Origin: Ascarosepion bandense
Taxonomy: Eukaryota; Mollusca; Cephalopoda; Sepiida; Sepiidae
Direction: 5' to 3'
DNA: 64,000 bases
Assembly: GCA_037127315.1 (NCBI GenBank)
Contig: JBBBDQ010001186.1
Coordinates: forward strand, 740,001 to 804,000
Below are positions 55,336-64,000 of this stretch, one piece after another; positions within the stretch are counted from its first letter, which is position 1; each line of letters starts with the position of its first letter. The position numbers were made by a program, and so were the translations under genes. The notes under the pieces were generated by a model that saw nothing but the letters and a program-made list of their open reading frames with translations, did not search any database and was not told where the DNA came from.

Positions 55336-55633
55336 TCGATGGAAATTTGGAAGCAACGGCTTTATAGCCACAGGCACTCCTTCACTAACCCTAATTTAAG
55401 ATACCAAACAGCCCTTTCCTGAAAATACTGGGAATTAAAAGAAAATAACCTAAGTCCACAAAGTGGAAGCTGATAGGCAAGGCAAGGACCCTTAATAGCT
55501 TAAGAGATAAATGTAATCTATGTTTAACAGAAAAAATTAAAATTTTGAAATTTCAATATCAAAGTTTTCTTCTGAATAAACGTAGAGAGATCATTAGAAT
55601 GTGTTGTCATAGAAATAAATATAAATTTCAATA
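55336..55633 (+). mobile_element. Penelope-like element endonuclease fragment
   Basis: KQRLYSHRHSFTNPNLRYQTALS (then a stop), YWELKENNLSPQSGS-like, then DKCNLCLTEKIKILKFQYQSFLLNKRREIIRMCCHRNKY. This is the second half of a PLE GIY-YIG endonuclease with its CNLC zinc segment. The first half is replaced by a TA array. Related to 29431-29843. Confidence 0.8.
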
Positions 55634-56552
55634 ATTATCTTATTCTTCTATTTAATCACAATAAAGTTTTTTTAAAATTTGGCCAAGCAGTAAGTTTCCC
55701 CACTACCTACCACTACTAACCCAATAGTCAAGCCACAAGAAGAAATTACTACTAAGATTCCGCTAGCTTAACCCTAATATCCCCCAACCCCATCCTTTAC
55801 TAGGCCAAGCCACTGACATGAGAATTTTTCCTCATTCTTTGTTTAAACAGGGTTGACAATGCATGTCTTAAACTGTCTTAAACTGACATGTTGAAAATGG
55901 CTATTTCCCCTCTAAATTTTATCTGAATTTACAGATAAATAAAGATAGATAAATAGATAGATAGCAGTAAAAGATCTAGGATAAGATTGGTAAATTATCT
56001 GAGAGGATCGTAGTAATATCGTTTAAATATTAAAACTGATCCAACAGAGAGCCTCAGTGCAAATTTTATTTACAAAGCAGATATTTATTTACTTTAGTGG
56101 GGATAGCTATTTCAACATGTCAGTTCGAGACATGCTTTGTCACCCCAGTCAACCAAAGAATGGGGGAAAATTTTTGTGCCAGAAGCAAAGCAGAGTAAAA
56201 GAAGGGGCGAGAAATATGAGTTACAATAGGGTCAAGCAGAGGAGAATTGGAGTAGTAATTTTCTTTTGGTAGTAGTAGGCAGGTGGTTTGACCATTGAGC
56301 CAGGGGTTGTAAGTAGGAAATGGCTTTGGATTCCCAAAATTTAAATTCTAATCTATGTAAGAGGCAAAACATATTATGAATAAATGGAAGCAGATAATTA
56401 GTGAAATTTAAATATGCTATGGTGATGTCACATGTGTTCTGCCATTTTATGTTTTAACTACCTGATGAGACATTGTTCTTTCAATTTTGTAACAAAATGT
56501 AGAATTTTGTTGTAGTTTGTAGTCTACACATATTCTAATGTGATAATTAATA
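55634..56552. other. PLE-like 3' sequence, then unassigned
   Basis: A/C-rich sequence to about 55860 has the composition of PLE 3' regions. After that nothing is recognised. A 71-codon frame at 56057-56272 has no domain. Confidence 0.4.
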
Positions 56553-56600
56553 AGATAGATAGATAGATAGATAGATAGAAAGAGAGAGAGAGAGAGAGAG

Positions 56601-56633
<33 letters not shown>

Positions 56634-56635
56634 TA
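56553..56635 (-). repeat. GATA/GA/GATA array
   Basis: GATA, then GA, then GATA, ending directly at a SINE-B head. Confidence 0.95.
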
Positions 56636-56745
56636 CTGAGCACTCATAGCTCAGGGGTAAAATTGCCAACTGATATCAGTTCGGTCGTGTTTCAATCCTG
56701 GCTAGAAGCAATCAGATGTCTAACAAATCTGTCTGTGAATGACGA
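56636..56745 (+). mobile_element. SINE-B, short copy
   Basis: Head ATAGCTCAGGGGTAAAATTG (box A side) and GTCGTGTTTCAATCCTGG (box B), then GTCTAAC..TGTCTGTGAATGAC. The hammerhead-like segment is deleted in this copy. Confidence 0.65.
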
Positions 56746-56883
56746 TATATATTGCAACTTTGATGTGCTCGAATAGTTTACAAACTAGATCAACTGAATA
56801 GAAAAATCATTTCTAACTAAAATGAACTCACAATATTTCATAACTACATACTTCTGTCACATTAACCTACTTTCAATAAATCA

Positions 56884-56941
<58 letters not shown>

Positions 56942-57498
56942 CATTTGTTACCTCACTAGTAGCACAACTCTGAATTTTAAACACAACATAATGGTCAGGT
57001 GCTTATTTACAACTGATCAGTACATAATTTAAATACTCACAACAGTATTACAATGACAGTGAATTAGTCTTTTTTTTATTGCAGAGCTAGAGGCTGGTTA
57101 AAATAATAAATAATATTAAAATTTAAATATATATATAATGATGAGAGAAAAACTCAAAACATAATTCAAAGGTTATAAATCCAGAATTTATTTCAAAATG
57201 TAATTTTACATTGTCTCCTTCACACCATTAAAAATAAATAAATTCACCCAGAGAAAATATTATTATTTGGTTTAATTATTTCTTTATCTAAAATGTTATC
57301 CTTAAATTAATTTCTTTATTAGTTTATTATTAATTATTTTTATTAATTTAATTAATTAATTCTTTATTTCTTTATTTAAAACTTTGTCATTAATTTTTTT
57401 TAATATTTTTGTTAATTTATTTTATTATTTATAGTTTTACTTATTTTATTTCCCTATATTTAAATCAGCTGAAAATTTGATTTTGTTTTTGTGATGTT
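56746..57498. other. Unassigned AT-rich with (TA)n
   Basis: TA at 56884-56940, then very AT-rich sequence leading to the minisatellite. Confidence 0.5.
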
Positions 57499-58270
57499 GG
57501 GACTTTATTAATTTTTACTACATTAACTTGGGACTTTATTAATTTTTGCTACATTAACTTGGGACTTTATTATTTTTTACTACATTAACTTGGGACTTTA
57601 TTAATTTTTGCTACATTAACTTGGGACTTTATTATTTTTTACTACATTAACTTGGGACTTTATTAATTTTTGCTACATTAACTTGGGACTTTATTAATTT
57701 TTGCTACATTAACTTGAGACTTTATTATTTTTTACTACATTAACTTGGGACTTTATTAATTTTTGCTACATTAACTTGGGACTTTATTATTTTTTGCTAC
57801 ATTAACTTGGGACTCTATTAATTTTTGCTACATTAACTTGGGACTTTATTATTTTTTACTACATTAACTTGGGACTTTATTAATTTTTGCTACATTAACT
57901 TGGGACTTTATTATTTTTTACTACATTAACTTGGGACTTTATTAATTTTTGCTACATTAACTTGGGACTTTATTATTTTTTACTACATTAACTTGGGACT
58001 TTATTAATTTTTGCTACATTAACTTGGGACTTTATTATTTTTTACTACATTAACTTGGGATTTTTATTAATTTTTGCTACATTAACTTGGGACTTTATTA
58101 TTTTTTACTACATTAACTTGGGACTTTATTAATTTTTGCTACATTAACTTAGGACTTTATTATTTTTTACTACATTAACTTGGGACTTTATTAATTTTTG
58201 CTACATTAACTTGAGACTTTATTATTTTTTACTACATTAACTTGGGACTTTATTATTTTTTACTACATTA
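57499..58270 (+). repeat. 31-bp minisatellite, 25 units, A/B alternation
   Basis: Unit close to GGGACTTTATTAATTTTTGC then TACATTAACTT. Two variants alternate: A has TAATTTTTGC and B has TATTTTTTAC. The order read by eye is hybrid, A, B, A, B, A, A, B, A, hybrid, A, then B/A pairs and a final B, B. A 62-bp dimer is therefore the real repeating unit over much of the array. Confidence 0.95.
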
Positions 58271-58401
58271 ATTCCTTCATAATTATATTTTACTTTTTGC
58301 ATATTTAGTTTCTGTATAATATTTTTTCTGGTAACTTTTAATGGTTTTTAAAAAAAAATGTTTTAGAAAGATTTTAAAACTTTTTTTAAAGACATTTTTA
58401 T
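58271..58401. other. Unassigned AT-rich
   Basis: Flank of the minisatellite; nothing recognised. Confidence 0.4.
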
Positions 58402-58616
58402 TGTTGCCATTGCTTTCTGTGGTAGACTGGTTGCCGACCAAGGCTATAGAACCCAGTCTGTTCTGCTATTTAACCCATAACTGGAAGGAAGAGATGGATT
58501 AATACCTTTCCCAAGGGTATTTGCGCGTAAGTGAATACAATGGATTCAACTGGATTTCTAACCCGGCTCCCTGGTTTCTCGTTCTGAGCCGATATCAACT
58601 GTACCACAACGCACAT
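58402..58616 (-). mobile_element. SINE-A, 3'-truncated copy
   Basis: Starts inside the element at GTTGCCATTGCTTTCTGTGG and runs to the head GTACCACAACGCACATC. The last 90 bp or so of the SINE 3' end are missing. Confidence 0.82.
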
Positions 58617-58770
58617 CAAAGTAAGAATAAATCTAACCTAGAGCCAACGAACCTACTTAGGTTTCATCTAACGGATCGTCAGGGCAAGTATATATATATA
58701 TAAATTGCTGATAAGCCCTAAAGAGTGGATGGACATATCCACTTACAAAAATCTAGAGTTGTTATACTTA

Positions 58771-58976
58771 GGGTGCATTCCTTAAAACAAAACAAAGACA
58801 AAAGTCTATAAGTCATTTTTCAGTTACATGATTGGCAAATGTAATCTAGTCTACATAACAATACAATGCCATCTAATATAAATGTTCTTTAAACTTACTA
58901 AGAAAAAAAATTAAGGATTTGTGCACATATGTTTATACAGACTTTTGTCTTTGTTTTGTTATGAGGAACATGCTTC
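58771..58976. repeat. Inverted repeat, MITE-like
   Basis: Left arm AACAAAACAAAGACAAAAGT with flanks (58771-58811) and its complement (58932-58976) enclose 120 bp. The inner 28 bp match except for one indel. It sits just upstream of a transposase relic. Confidence 0.6.
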
Positions 58977-59011
58977 AAAGTTTGTAAAAGTATTAAAAGT
59001 GCCTTTAAGAA

Positions 59012-59340
59012 GTAGTGCTGTCCTGGGTCAAGAGGGTGACTGCTAGAAGACCCAACGTCTGGCTCAATGCCACACAACTAGGAGAACCCAGTCATGACTG
59101 TCAGACAATTTCTACAACTACTTCACATGTCTGGCCACCTAACACCCCAGACTGCAACTCCTTGATTATGTGTGAGCTGCAGTTGAGTGAGAGACCAACA
59201 AAACTCCTTGATGACACCAAAGATAAACTGGAAGCAGATATTATGAAAACATTCACCAACTTAAACAAGGAGATCATCCAGAAGAGTTGCAAGAGATTCC
59301 AAAATTCATCTGAACGCCATGGTTGAAGCCAATAATGATT
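59012..59340 (+). pseudogene. Tc1/mariner-superfamily transposase C-terminus
   Basis: WPPNTPDCNSL (the region of the last catalytic acidic residue), then TKLLDDTKDKLEADIMKTFTNLNKEIIQKSCKRFQ. This resembles the C-terminal end of Tc1/mariner-group transposases. Only about 100 codons remain; the upstream DDE residues are lost. Confidence 0.65.
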
Positions 59341-59466
59341 TTATTAAAAAATTTACTCTTTTTTGGTAAATATATCTGTTAAGATAGAATGTCGATGTTA
59401 TTTTCATTTTTGTGTAATTTAGACAACAATTTATCCAAACTCTATGTATATATATATGTGTGTCTG

Positions 59467-59515
<49 letters not shown>

Positions 59516-59675
59516 ATGAATGTATATTTGTTTGTGTGTTTATATATAATGTGTGTGTGTGTGTGAAAATCTACAAATATATATACATGTGTGTGAATAC
59601 ATGTGAATGTGTGCATTGTATTGATACATATATACAATACATAATACATTCAAAGATTTTATATATTTTGCAAAT
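59341..59675. repeat. (GT)n microsatellite and flanks
   Basis: TA and GT tracts at 59447-59515 and 59550-59566. The open frames on both strands are repeat-driven. Confidence 0.7.
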
Positions 59676-59978
59676 GTGCATTGTAGTGCAGTGAATATCA
59701 ACTCAGAACGAAAAATTGTGGAGCCAAGTTCAAATTCTAGTTGAATTCCTTTCATTCACTTATGCACAATTACCCATAGGAAATGTATTAATCCATCTCT
59801 TCCCACCAGTTATGGTTTAAATAGTAGGACAGATTAGGTTCTATAGCTTTGGCTGGCAACCAGTCTACTACAGAAAGCAATGGCAGCCTACTGCAGGGTA
59901 ATTCTGCTCGGTCAGTGATGTCTCTTTCAAGACATGATTGCCCAAAGCATCTATCACCTATGGCACTTAACTGACTGA
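59676..59978 (+). mobile_element. SINE-A copy
   Basis: Head TTGTAGTGCAGTGAATATCA, degraded box B (GTTCAAATTC), complete body and 3' end CACTTAACTGACTGA. Confidence 0.83.
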
Positions 59979-60246
59979 GATATAAGCAATGGCTGTTATA
60001 TACCAGGGTACATATTCTTTATTAATATTTAATAAACTTTGTTCTACATGAAGCTACAAAAGTAGGTTTTTTAATCAGATTGTTCCTAGCAACTGTAGAA
60101 GGCTGGAGCATGCAAAGGCCAAAACATAGTACAAAACAAAGTACAAATAGCAACAAAGATGAGGTCAATAGTTCAAATAATGTAAATCTCTAATCTCCAT
60201 CTACAGTAACATATATATATAAGTGTGTGTGTGTGTGTCTGTCTGT

Positions 60247-60288
<42 letters not shown>
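59979..60288. other. Unassigned with GT/GA tract
   Basis: GT, GTCT and GA tracts at 60215-60288 abut the next SINE. Confidence 0.5.
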
Positions 60289-60576
60289 ACAGATTGTGGT
60301 GTAATAGATATCAGCTCAGAATGAGAAATTGGATAGCTGAGTTTAAAGACCAGGCAACTTCATTCATTTACACACCCAAATGCCATTGAAATAGGTATTA
60401 ATCTATCTCTTCTCTCTCCAGCTATGACATAAACAGCAGGACAGATTGGATTTTATAGCCTTGGTTGGCAACTAGTCTACTGTAGAAAGAAATGGCAACC
60501 TACAGTAAGCAAATCTTCTGCCAGTCAGACATAGATCAAGAGAGACATGATCATCGGCTTACATATGGCAAGTAAC
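60289..60576 (+). mobile_element. SINE-A, divergent copy
   Basis: Head GATTGTGGTGTAATAGATAT, body GGACAGATTGGATTTTATAG and end GGCAAGTAACTGAA. More diverged than its neighbours; box B is lost. Confidence 0.75.
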
Positions 60577-60741
60577 TGAATTATATATATATATATCAGG
60601 AAAACTAATAACAAAGTGGAAAAACTTTTGGTTGAGACATTTTGTCCATAAGAACATCATCATACAAAAGTAATTTTTTTGTTGATGGAATTATATATGT
60701 GCTTAAAGAAGAGGAGAAATAGAAAAAAAACAAGAATCTGT
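60577..60741. other. Unassigned
   Basis: Short stretch resembling a PLE/LTR leader motif (GGTTGAGACATTTTGTCC) but not classifiable. Confidence 0.3.
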
Positions 60742-61040
60742 AGGTGTGGATTAGTGGATACTGGCTTTGAATGAGAAATCAGGGATCCAAGTTCGAATTC
60801 CAGTTGAATTTGTTGCATTCACTTAGACACAAGCCCTTGGAAATGGTATCAATTTGTCTCTTCCCTCCAGTTATGGGTTAAATAACAGGACAGATTGGGT
60901 TCTATAGCTTTGGTTGGCAACCAGACTACTGCAGAAAGTAATTGCAACCTACTGCGGGATAATCTTCAGTCATGTTTCCTTTGAGACATGATTGCTCAAG
61001 CGTGTATCACGTGTGGTACTTCACTGACTGACTGACTGAG
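60742..61040 (+). mobile_element. SINE-A copy
   Basis: Head TGGATTAGTGGATACTGGCT, box B AGTTCGAATTCC, complete body, 3' end extended by a CTGA repeat. Confidence 0.83.
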
Positions 61041-61102
61041 AGACAGTGAATGCAGAAAATATTGGAATCCTGAAATCTTTACTTTTAAATTTAATACTTT
61101 TG
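61041..61102. other. Unassigned
   Basis: Short spacer. Confidence 0.3.
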
Positions 61103-61322
61103 TTCAGAGATTAGTTGGTTGTTTTTTTTTGTTTTGTTTTATGGCATATCAACCTTGGAGAGTCATTTATTGCCATCTAAATTTTATTTATTTATTGCTG
61201 GTAATACTTTTTTCTTTCAACAATTTATTGTTGTTTTTATATAAGTTTTGTGTCTAGTTATATTTTTTCTATTCGAGTATCAAGATTCATTGGGATTTGT
61301 TTTTAAGAGCAGGGTCTCCAAG
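61103..61322. mobile_element. Element D, partial copy
   Basis: Shares TTTTATGGCATATCAACCTT and the following GAGTCATTTATTGCC with the start of element D. The characteristic middle and end are absent. Confidence 0.45.
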
Positions 61323-61332
61323 CTCTACCCAT

Positions 61333-61485
61333 GTTATTTAACCCATAAGTGGAGGGAAGGGACGGATTAATACATTTCCCAAGAGTACCAGTGCTTGAGT
61401 GAATGCAGGGTATACAACTGGAATTCGAAATCAGCTCACCGATTTCTCTTTCCGAACCGATATCCACTGCATCACAACACACATC
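61333..61485 (-). mobile_element. SINE-A head half, next to 5S-like units
   Basis: Runs from GTTATTTAACCCATAAGTGG to the head TATCCACTGCATCACAACAC. The 3' half is missing. The 5' end of this SINE faces the 5S-like array on the same strand. Confidence 0.75.
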
Positions 61486-61496
61486 TGTCACTATAC

Positions 61497-61614
61497 GCTT
61501 ACAGCGCCTGGTATTCCCAAGTGGTCACCCATCTAAGTACTGACCAGACTCAATGTTGCTTAACTTCGGTGATCGAGCGAGAACTGGTGTATTCAACATG
61601 ATATGGCCGTAAGC
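61497..61614 (-). rRNA. 5S rRNA-like unit 3 (118 bp)
   Basis: Minus strand starts GCTTACGGCCATATCATGTT and ends GCGCTGTAAGC, as a 5S rRNA gene does. It contains the internal promoter regions ACCGAAGTTAAGCAAC (box A) and GTCAGTACTTAGATGGGTGA (box C). Length fits 5S (about 118-120). The opening G-TCTACGGCC and closing GTAGGC pairs are slightly altered. No T-run terminator follows within the spacer, so it may be a pseudogene or SINE part. Confidence 0.85.
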
Positions 61615-61634
61615 CCGCACATCCGTCACTAAAC

Positions 61635-61752
61635 ACTTACAGTACCTGGTATTCCCAAGCGGTCACCCATCTAAGTACTGACCAGGCTCAACGTTGCTTA
61701 ACTTCGGTGATCGAGCAAGAACCAGTGTATTCAACATGATATGGCCGTGAGC
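61635..61752 (-). rRNA. 5S rRNA-like unit 2 (118 bp)
   Basis: Same as the neighbouring units with a few substitutions (start GCTCACGGCC, end GTACTGTAAGT). Starts exactly 138 bp from unit 3. The spacer is 20 bp (CCGCACATCCGTCACTAAAC on the plus strand). Confidence 0.85.
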
Positions 61753-61772
61753 CCACACATCCGTCAATAAAC

Positions 61773-61890
61773 GCTTACAGCACCTGGTATTCTCAAGCGG
61801 ACACCCATCTAAGTACTGACCAGGCTCAATGTTGCTTAACTTCGGTGATCTAGCAAGAACTGGTGTATTCAACGTGATATGGCCGTAAGC
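61773..61890 (-). rRNA. 5S rRNA-like unit 1 (118 bp)
   Basis: First unit in transcription order. Box A ACCGAAGTTAAGCAAC is intact. Box C carries GGGTGTCCGC in place of GGGTGACCGC. Also 138 bp from its neighbour with a 20-bp spacer (CCACACATCCGTCAATAAAC). Confidence 0.85.
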
Positions 61891-62096
61891 CTTGTTCAGA
61901 TGTGTCTGGCTGTATAATGAAACCAATATCCTTCTTATTTTTTTATAGTTTTGTTTTCATTTTAATCACTTTTATTATTAAGTATTCCACACTGTGATTT
62001 CCTTTTCAGGAAATTTTTATTTTAGTTTTTTGCAGTTTCAAACATATTTCTGGTTTAGACTTTAAGAATAAATTATCTTCTATATTTCTCTCACTT

Positions 62097-62138
<42 letters not shown>

Positions 62139-62860
62139 AATATCTTTGATTATGGAAGCTTATTATATTAAACAGTTCAAGGAAACTTAACCTTACCCTA
62201 TTTGACATTGTTCGCAATGTGTCGCCAGTCTTTTAAAAGCCATTCCAACATGGAATCGCAACCAGATTTCTTCTGGCTTAGAATTTCAAATACTTTCACA
62301 GAATACAACTTACAACAGAAACATTGAAAACATATTAACAATGAACCTCTTGAAAATTGCTAATGACTTGGGACAATAATCCCGAAAGACATTTTCTAAA
62401 TTATCTTAAAACCAACACAAAAATGCATTTATTTTACTTGTCTGTCACATTCAATGTAACATGTATAAAAGAAAACTTACTGCACAAAGATTCAATACAT
62501 TTCATTTAGATTTGTGATAATAAACAAAAAATATATTTACTCTCACCTCCATTTATTAGGCTTTAATTTACATCACTTACCTTTCTTCATAGTTTACCTT
62601 GATTTTCACAGGTAGCCTGAAGAATATTTATGACCATTTTTCAATTTAAAAATTTGTAAACTTTAGTAAAATTTTTGTCTACGTTCATAAATACTGGTTG
62701 CAAAATAAAATCCTTACATTTACCTTGATAATGTTCATCAGAAGACAAAACACTCTAGTGAAAGTTTTCCTTTCCTCTTTATTCATATATATATATATTT
62801 ATTTATTTATTTAGAGAGAAAGAGTGTTAAGTTATGATAGATCTTTGGCACTAAGATTTT
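61891..62860. other. Unassigned, about 1 kb
   Basis: CT/TA tract at 62092-62138 and TA/TTTA at 62788-62812. The rest is AT-rich without a recognised gene; it may be decayed PLE or LINE sequence. Confidence 0.4.
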
Positions 62861-63479
62861 TTTTTTTAGATAAAAAGAATTTTGGTAAGGAGGGTTTTAT
62901 TGCAAAGTACTTGATATAGGATTGGAGATAGAGCATTGATAACGTTAGTGCAGAGAATCTGCCACTTTAAATGAGCAGATTCATGCCAACTTTTAAGACT
63001 TTTGAAGACACCATTATGATGTCTTCACTCATTGAGGCTGGGCTTATTTTCTACTTTTGAGTCTCAGTTGCCTTTCCTATTCATAAGGAGCATGGTGTAA
63101 TTTAATATTTTCTGAGAGAAGTCTCACTTTCAGTTGGTTGGTTGGTTGGTTTTCTTTTATTTTATATTTGTTTTTATTTTTGTTTTGTGCAAATGTTTTA
63201 TTTCTTTTTGTCTTATTGCTTTTAATGTAAGCATGAGTGGATGTCTACTTAATTGTTTGTATTGAATAGGTGTCAGTTTCACTTTTTTTGTTTGGTTTGT
63301 TCTTATCATTTAGGTTGAATTTTTCATTGGTTTCACCTTTTTACTTACAGTGTTTGTGTGTTTGACTGCTTAAGAGTATCTTTCTTCAGGTCATGTTTGG
63401 GTGCTTGTGATTTTGTGTATATGTGTGTATTTTTTGTTTGGTGGTTGTTATATTATTTTCTGTTTTTTGTCATGATGTA
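62861..63479 (-). mobile_element. PLE 3' region with decayed hammerhead
   Basis: Lies 3' of the endonuclease on the minus strand. Around 63013-63065 the minus strand reads CTCAATGA, then a stem GAAGACATC/GGTGTCTTC and AAAAG. This layout matches a hammerhead with changed boxes. The same block occurs at 23980-24060. Confidence 0.5.
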
Positions 63480-64000
63480 ATGTTTGTATAGTTCTGGTTT
63501 TATTGCTATTTTTTTTTGTGTCATAAAAAAGATATTTGTTTGTGAGTCTACATTTTCCCATTATCTCATTTCTTTTATTTAATATTTTATTTTGAGTGTT
63601 AAAGCTGATTATAGATAGTTTTTCTTCTTGTAATAATTTACAGTTTTTGCTGTTGCTGCTTTGTGGTTGTGCTCTTTTTACTATTTCCCATTTTTTAATT
63701 TTGTACTAATGTTATATTCTTTCTGGTTTAATATATATTTTGATAGCATTGTGTTCTTTTTGTATCTTTTGAATTGAATGAAGTTTTGTGATTATTAAAT
63801 CTTTCTTTAAAGTATGTTTCTGTTGCTCCTATGTAAATCTTTTTGTTTGTGTTGGTGTTATTTGTCACAATAGCTTTGTATATTGTGTTGTTGGTTAGGC
63901 ATTTATTATTAAGAGGACAGTTGTCTTTCTTTCAGCAGTTACATTTCTTCATACCGTGTTGTTTGTGCTGTTGTGATTGTTTTTTTTTATGTATTTAATT
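63480..64000 (-). mobile_element. Penelope-like element GIY-YIG endonuclease, runs off window
   Basis: Minus strand from 63960 down: KDNCPLNNKCLTNNTIYKAIV, then KIYIGATETYFKERFNNHKTSFNS (GIY-YIG core). After frame changes come NCKLLQEEKLSII and NKRNEIMGKCRLTNKYLF, the PLE endonuclease end. Reverse transcriptase, if present, would lie beyond the right edge. At least two frame breaks. Confidence 0.8.

Noticed and set aside
57499..58270. CRISPR array
   Set aside because: Units are contiguous with no variable spacers and no cas genes, and the DNA is clearly eukaryotic. It is a minisatellite.

Overview
The window looks like intergenic or intronic DNA from a coleoid cephalopod, most likely an octopus. 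The reasons are very dense di- and tetranucleotide arrays, several tRNA-derived SINE families, abundant decayed non-LTR retrotransposons (RTE, Jockey/CR1-like, R2, R4/Dong) and Penelope-like elements (PLEs). The species is inferred from repeat style, not from a host gene. I found no host protein-coding exon I could defend. Almost every long open frame is a microsatellite translation (for example Ile-Tyr-Leu-Ser repeats), an antisense shadow, or part of a retroelement.

Layout. 0-12 kb: SINEs and very large GATA/ATCT composite arrays, ending in a 127-bp tandem array made of tRNA-like SINE heads. 12-28 kb: SINEs, RTE fragments including one long decayed RTE (24.57-27.17 kb), Jockey/CR1-like LINE copies in both orientations, a mariner relic, a Tc1-like MITE, a non-autonomous Helitron, and a PLE 3' region with a hammerhead-like motif. 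28-34 kb: PLE GIY-YIG endonuclease fragments and a second Helitron. 34-40 kb: a repeat of about 270 bp in several copies, interrupted by a hAT MITE with a perfect 8-bp target duplication and by an R2-clade LINE end. 40-49 kb: Tc1-like MITEs, an R4/Dong LINE lodged in a TAA array, and several PLE ends carrying hammerhead-ribozyme motifs. 49-56 kb: a nested RTE relic and more LINE and PLE pieces. 56-62 kb: a 31-bp minisatellite of 25 units, a transposase relic, a run of SINEs, and three tandem 5S rRNA-like units directly upstream of a SINE head. 62-64 kb: the tail of another PLE.

The most interesting signal is a scatter of type I hammerhead-ribozyme motifs. Base pairing can be followed by hand in the best cases (45291-45345 and 46493-46549, both minus strand). 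The second lies just downstream of a PLE GIY-YIG endonuclease, the architecture known for PLEs. A related motif lies inside a tRNA-derived SINE (43361-43404), with a complementary partial copy at 17765-17803. Other notable items are the tandem 5S-like units with 20-bp spacers, and a 3' tail shared by an R2-type and a Jockey/CR1-type LINE. In the labels below, SINE-A, SINE-B, SINE-C and element D are my own names for families recognised by comparing copies inside this window.
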